NCBI GenBank assembly: GCA_016937035.1
Contig: JAFGWS010000108.1
Location: forward strand, 1-8,965
Reading direction: 5' to 3'
DNA length: 8,965 bases
DNA from: Pontiellaceae bacterium
GTDB lineage: Bacteria > Verrucomicrobiota > Kiritimatiellia > Kiritimatiellales > Pontiellaceae
Shown here: piece after piece, positions 6,501 to 8,965 of the stretch
How positions within the stretch are numbered: the stretch's first letter is position 1
Layout of the letters: each line of letters begins with the position of its first letter
The notes under the pieces: generated by a model
Told to the model about the DNA's origin: nothing
The model's input: the letters and a program-made list of their open reading frames with translations, nothing else
The model's database searches: none
Translations under genes and position numbers: made by a program

Positions 6501-8965
6501 CGGTTGTGCGGGTGGATAACAGCGAGGTAATCTATGGCTATGAGCACATCAGCACCAACGGCATTCCGGCTGAATACTCAACCCATCGCATTGCGCGGGT
6601 GGAACATCCGGGAAGCCGAATATTACTTAACGATTACTACGTGGCGGGAGAAATCGTGGGCGGGTCCGCACTTCCGTTTGATGATTATCGTGTTGGACGT
6701 GTGAAGGCGCAATACCGCACCACTTCCACGCCGACCCCCGAGTTGAACTCAACATTTTCATACAACATGAATGCCCAGACGTTGGCAGGGAGTGTCACGG
6801 TATATGATGCACTGCAAAACAAGGCGGTATATCAGGTTGATACGAACGGACTTATTACGGCCATTGAGACGTATGTGAAAAATCGAGACGCCAACGGCCA
6901 ACTCATCATGAGCAATGGAGATTTTACCTATCGACTTTATTCGGTTGTGAGAAAATACTGGGATGATTCGAAACTTATCTATCGAACGGTTGAGGATCAT
7001 TCCGGCGATGTTTGGCTTCATTGGGGCGCCGGATATGATGATCGGGGAAATATGCTCTCGGAAACCATCTCCGGAAACCTTACGGGCGAGTTCACATCTC
7101 CCTTGGTCATCACGACCAGTGGAGCGTTGATTTCCGGCGAGTCGGCGACGCGTACCTACACCTACACGTATGATCCTGTCTCCAACCCAATGGACCGCCT
7201 TAATCTCATCACATCAATCACCACCTCGAAAGGTGCTGTAAAACGAAACATCTGGGATGAAGGATCGGGCCGACTGATGGCGAGTCTAACCTGTCGTGCG
7301 GATGCTGACGGCAACCCCGAAAACAATCCGGTCTATGCACGAACCTGTTATACCTACAACACCAACGGGGTCTTAACTACCACGGTTTCCGATGACGGGA
7401 CATCAGCGGACCCCCAAAACCTTTCGGGGGTTACAACTCGGCGAATTACCCATATTGTTCCGGGGGAGATCGCGCCTCTGTATTCTCTTCCTGCAACGGT
7501 CATCGAAGCATTTGACGAAGGTGGCGGAGTCCAAACAAACAGTTCATTGGTCTATTCATACAACACGCACGGTTTTTCTGAGCGCATCGATGTTTATGCG
7601 GCGGATCAAAGCCTTTTGTATTTCACCAGCAACCGTGTCGATGCCGTTGGACGTGTGCTGGTTGCAAGGGATACAACGGGCTCAATCGTTACGTATGAGT
7701 ATGACCAAAACGGGAACGTTTTGGAAATGAATGGTCCTCTTCCGGGGGACGCAGACCGTACAGCATTCGGCTACGACTATGCGAACCGACTGGTGGCGAC
7801 CACGAATTACAACGGCAACCTTCAAATCAGGACATATCGGAATTATGACGCCGCCGACAATCTTGAATGGTCAACGGATGCCCGGGGGTTCACCACCGAT
7901 TATGTGTATGATGATCTTTACCGAAGAACACAGGTTGTCCATCCCGCAAATCTTTCCGGAACGAGGCCTGTTGAGACCTTCGAATATGATTTGTTTGGGA
8001 ATGTCGATCGATATTTCGATGCTGAAAGCAATGTTTGGAACTATGCATCCACTCCTGCCGGAAATCTGTTTGGTGTATGGCATCCGAATGGACTGACTCA
8101 TGATGTGTTCACTTTCGATCTCCAGGGCGGCATGACAAACAGCCTGATTGATGCGAGTCAGTTAGCCTTGAACCAAACCATGGAATTCGACGAGTTCAAC
8201 CGTCTGCTCTTGGTGCATAAAGACCGGGATACATTGGAATATGACTATGATGCGTTCGGGCAGCAGACGAACCGCATTGCGGGGGGAAGAAGCTGGGAAA
8301 CAAAGTTCGATGCATTGGGGCGAATCGAAAAGCAATTCCGCCCGTCACGCAGTGTTGAAGAATATCAATACAACGAACTCGGCTACCGAACCCACTTCTG
8401 GAATGCGGAGTCCAAGCCGACGACATTCGGGGTGGATGCCAAAGGCCGGACAACCTCAGTGACCAATGCCCTGAACAAGGTCACCCGCTACTCCTTCGAT
8501 GAGGCAGGCAACGTGGAATGGCGCATCAAACCTGATCAGGAACAGACGATCAATCAGTATGATGCTCTGAATCAACTGACCAATGTTCTACACGAAGGGG
8601 TGTGGAAATCTTCTTTCAGCTATGATTCAAACGGCAACAACGTGGCGCAAGCGTCTCCGCGTGCTTCCTGTACCTTCGGCTTTGATGGAATGAATCGTCT
8701 CGCAAGCTCCACCCAGTCGGTGGATGTCGTGAGTTTTATTGTGGACAACTCCTACAACCTGAACGGGTCCAGAACCGGGATCGCTTATCCTGGGGGGTTG
8801 GTCGTTGACTACGAATACGATGAAGAAAACCGGGTAAAATTCATAACCGTTTCGGGAGGAGGTCTATCCGTCCCGTTTACCGTGGAGCATGGCTATGACG
8901 GGGCTTCCCGCCTGCGGTCAATCACCTATCCCAACGGGATCAACTCCTCCTTCGGCTACGATGCG
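3536..8965 (+). CDS. Giant secreted YD-repeat (RHS-type) protein with a seven-bladed SBBP-like propeller, 3' end outside the window
   Basis: One frame without a stop runs for 1810 codons to the window edge; I read it throughout and found no frameshift. Residues 1-22 are a signal peptide (cleavage near AFS/D). Residues 23-189 are not recognised. Residues 190-582 hold seven SBBP-type units of 46-61 residues, each with a pattern like LW.R..G..., G.D.A.D..G.IYV.G and F..KY...G. Residues 587-662 look Ig-like. Residues 751-783, beginning DPVNLVSGVFY and running through LVLPAPIPL, match the DUF6531 entry segment of RHS proteins. From about residue 890 there are about 25 YD-type repeats (for example YVYDAYGDL, YEYDQNGN, YDYDAFGQQ). 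In known family members, YD repeats build a hollow shell around a C-terminal cargo, often a toxin. That end is not visible here, so toxin, adhesin or surface roles stay open. Probably co-transcribed with the gene before it. Confidence 0.93.
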   Translation, partial: MTKKLQYLTLFIALAVPGLAFSDTIDTWLHSAQWSRSAPCLVEVCGLDGSGKTKSSGLLKDLIPIPSANSELIVHLEFIDHEYVNLFFSPRDQQQVASFSFPYSKLPQNVKDHVDAQRQRVYTRTWICSLRNSTLEFRQGSDLSVAKAYVVSSEIPVALELSFPAIASIPQKTSTASSVSMTTLADNEPTYVWTRMLGSSTDDDCFSVAADNGSAYVYGKYASADLFLRKYSSAGTVEWSSQWTSAGSNFNSPNGADTAADGSIYVTGGARGAIDEQPYSSSSDLFLSKYSSSGTRLWTRMASSPVSGSPDYAKAVATTASGDVYVAGTHGYPLYENGNIYLDSDFCLYKYDSSGNLLGRTWPWGSAGYDQVYGAASGADNSVYMAGILNGDNYSSNYLGNGDLYVSKHDSSGVFLWEHLLGSTNEESFYSGMGNGIEVAPDGSIYATCCTASTGINQAYLAKLSPTDGSVLWSRIWGAGSASTLASGIDIDAAGNVYVCGTTYGSFDGQTYSGSQGQIFISKYDADGNRLWSRFKGSAAGDFGTDIAIDGGNIYAGGSVSGSVDGWPYSGNNDMVLIRWTNAVASADVEVLSISTTTNSAVIEAGTDLEKSDFLITTLPENRQDAVSIFPTSFQNAGVYTVEAYTASSTASCEVVVVDLNDPLNLTSLQDLLLLPVVDGSPTMSSRISPELFSRLVNLAKAYNIPMDFNYSPLWNDWEMAREVAQTAWAQGQILARQGYGTADRDACVADPVNLVSGVFYETEADLVLPAPIPLIIGRNYASGGTALSEFGYGWTLNHHYYLTANRPVGMLAAGQNLPDTAEIRFVTDCGTALVFSRNSSMDANRLKVGGAASASEDNPSLNNDNQFSGAAGLLKNIDLVYTPSTRTFRLLTADGEVRDYGWKEYGTPNTIDYRKRLCLEQRVYPDGNKIKYAYTNALLSRIEAVNSNETIVFNGVDFAYTNALVSSITADDGRAVQYVYDAYGDLKSVVRVDNSEVIYGYEHISTNGIPAEYSTHRIARVEHPGSRILLNDYYVAGEIVGGSALPFDDYRVGRVKAQYRTTSTPTPELNSTFSYNMNAQTLAGSVTVYDALQNKAVYQVDTNGLITAIETYVKNRDANGQLIMSNGDFTYRLYSVVRKYWDDSKLIYRTVEDHSGDVWLHWGAGYDDRGNMLSETISGNLTGEFTSPLVITTSGALISGESATRTYTYTYDPVSNPMDRLNLITSITTSKGAVKRNIWDEGSGRLMASLTCRADADGNPENNPVYARTCYTYNTNGVLTTTVSDDGTSADPQNLSGVTTRRITHIVPGEIAPLYSLPATVIEAFDEGGGVQTNSSLVYSYNTHGFSERIDVYAADQSLLYFTSNRVDAVGRVLVARDTTGSIVTYEYDQNGNVLEMNGPLPGDADRTAFGYDYANRLVATTNYNGNLQIRTYRNYDAADNLEWSTDARGFTTDYVYDDLYRRTQVVHPANLSGTRPVETFEYDLFGNVDRYFDAESNVWNYASTPAGNLFGVWHPNGLTHDVFTFDLQGGMTNSLIDASQLALNQTMEFDEFNRLLLVHKDRDTLEYDYDAFGQQTNRIAGGRSWETKFDALGRIEKQFRPSRSVEEYQYNELGYRTHFWNAESKPTTFGVDAKGRTTSVTNALNKVTRYSFDEAGNVEWRIKPDQEQTINQYDALNQLTNVLHEGVWKSSFSYDSNGNNVAQASPRASCTFGFDGMNRLASSTQSVDVVSFIVDNSYNLNGSRTGIAYPGGLVVDYEYDEENRVKFITVSGGGLSVPFTVEHGYDGASRLRSITYPNGINSSFGYDA
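4103..5281 (+). other. Region encoding a complete seven-blade beta-propeller (SBBP-like repeats)
   Basis: Protein units begin at residues 190, 236, 295, 356, 414, 470 and 529, and the last ends near 582. Shared positions include an entry strand with Trp (VWTRM, VEWSS, RLWTRM, FLWEH, VLWSR, RLWSR; the fourth unit, NLLGRTW, is degenerate), a central small-residue and Asp/Gly turn followed by a strand ending in a small residue (GSIYVTG, GDVYVAG, NSVYMAG, GSIYATC, GNVYVCG, GNIYAGG), and an exit strand such as LFLSKY or IFISKY. Exactly seven units is the number that closes a common propeller. Propellers of this type are found in secreted or surface proteins and usually serve binding, not catalysis. 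Confidence 0.75.
6334..6430 (+). repeat. 19-base exact direct repeat inside the YD-repeat gene
   Basis: The 19-base string TGCCTACACAAATGCGCTT occurs at 6334-6352 and again at 6412-6430, 78 bases apart, which is exactly 26 codons. It encodes AYTNAL in both copies, within KYAYTNALLSRI and DFAYTNALVSSI. The other YD repeats of this gene have diverged at the DNA level, so this pair suggests a recent duplication or local gene conversion of one repeat unit. Confidence 0.85.

Noticed and set aside
7392..8096. Plus-strand open frames at 7392-7730 and 7731-8096, and many minus-strand frames across 3499-8453
   Set aside because: They are out-of-frame shadows of the continuous YD-repeat frame and show no independent signal peptide, ribosome site or domain.

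Overview
The window looks like chromosomal DNA of a bacterium. The pyrimidine genes are of the class 1B dihydroorotate dehydrogenase type (PyrD plus the iron-sulfur subunit PyrK). The rest is a secreted module: a protein with thrombospondin type 3-like acidic repeats and a very large YD-repeat (RHS-type) protein carrying a beta-propeller. From memory of similar protein styles (TSP3-type calcium-binding repeats, big YD-repeat proteins, 'IWTDATSTN...RYYIL' segments), a member of the PVC group such as Kiritimatiellota or Lentisphaerota is my best guess. This is inference and was not tested by any search.

Layout. Positions 1-1845 are on the minus strand, read right to left: pyrK (1845-1066), a 92-base gap holding a near-palindrome built from 9-base units, pyrD (973-59), then the first 20 codons of a membrane or secreted protein that starts inside the pyrD stop codon (ATGA overlap) and leaves the window at base 1. 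Together they look like one operon. PyrD and PyrK would form the heterotetramer that oxidises dihydroorotate to orotate and passes electrons through FMN, [2Fe-2S] and FAD to NAD+.

Positions 1846-2209 are a divergent intergenic region. Its main content is a large stepped inverted repeat (2047-2156), followed by a short GC stem and a run of six T (2155-2184).

Positions 2210-8965 are on the plus strand. First comes a 424-residue secreted protein with a signal peptide, an unrecognised N-terminal part, a Pro-rich linker, Ca2+-binding-type Asp repeats and a YD-like tail. After 51 bases an uninterrupted frame of at least 1810 codons runs off the right edge. Its order is signal peptide, unrecognised domain, seven SBBP-like beta-propeller blades, an Ig-like segment, a DUF6531-like entry segment, and about 25 YD repeats. 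Its C-terminal end, where RHS proteins usually carry a variable and often toxic domain, lies outside the window. The two secreted genes are probably co-transcribed and both exported by Sec. The pair is the accessory part of the window. No tRNA, rRNA, CRISPR array, transposase or integrase was seen.
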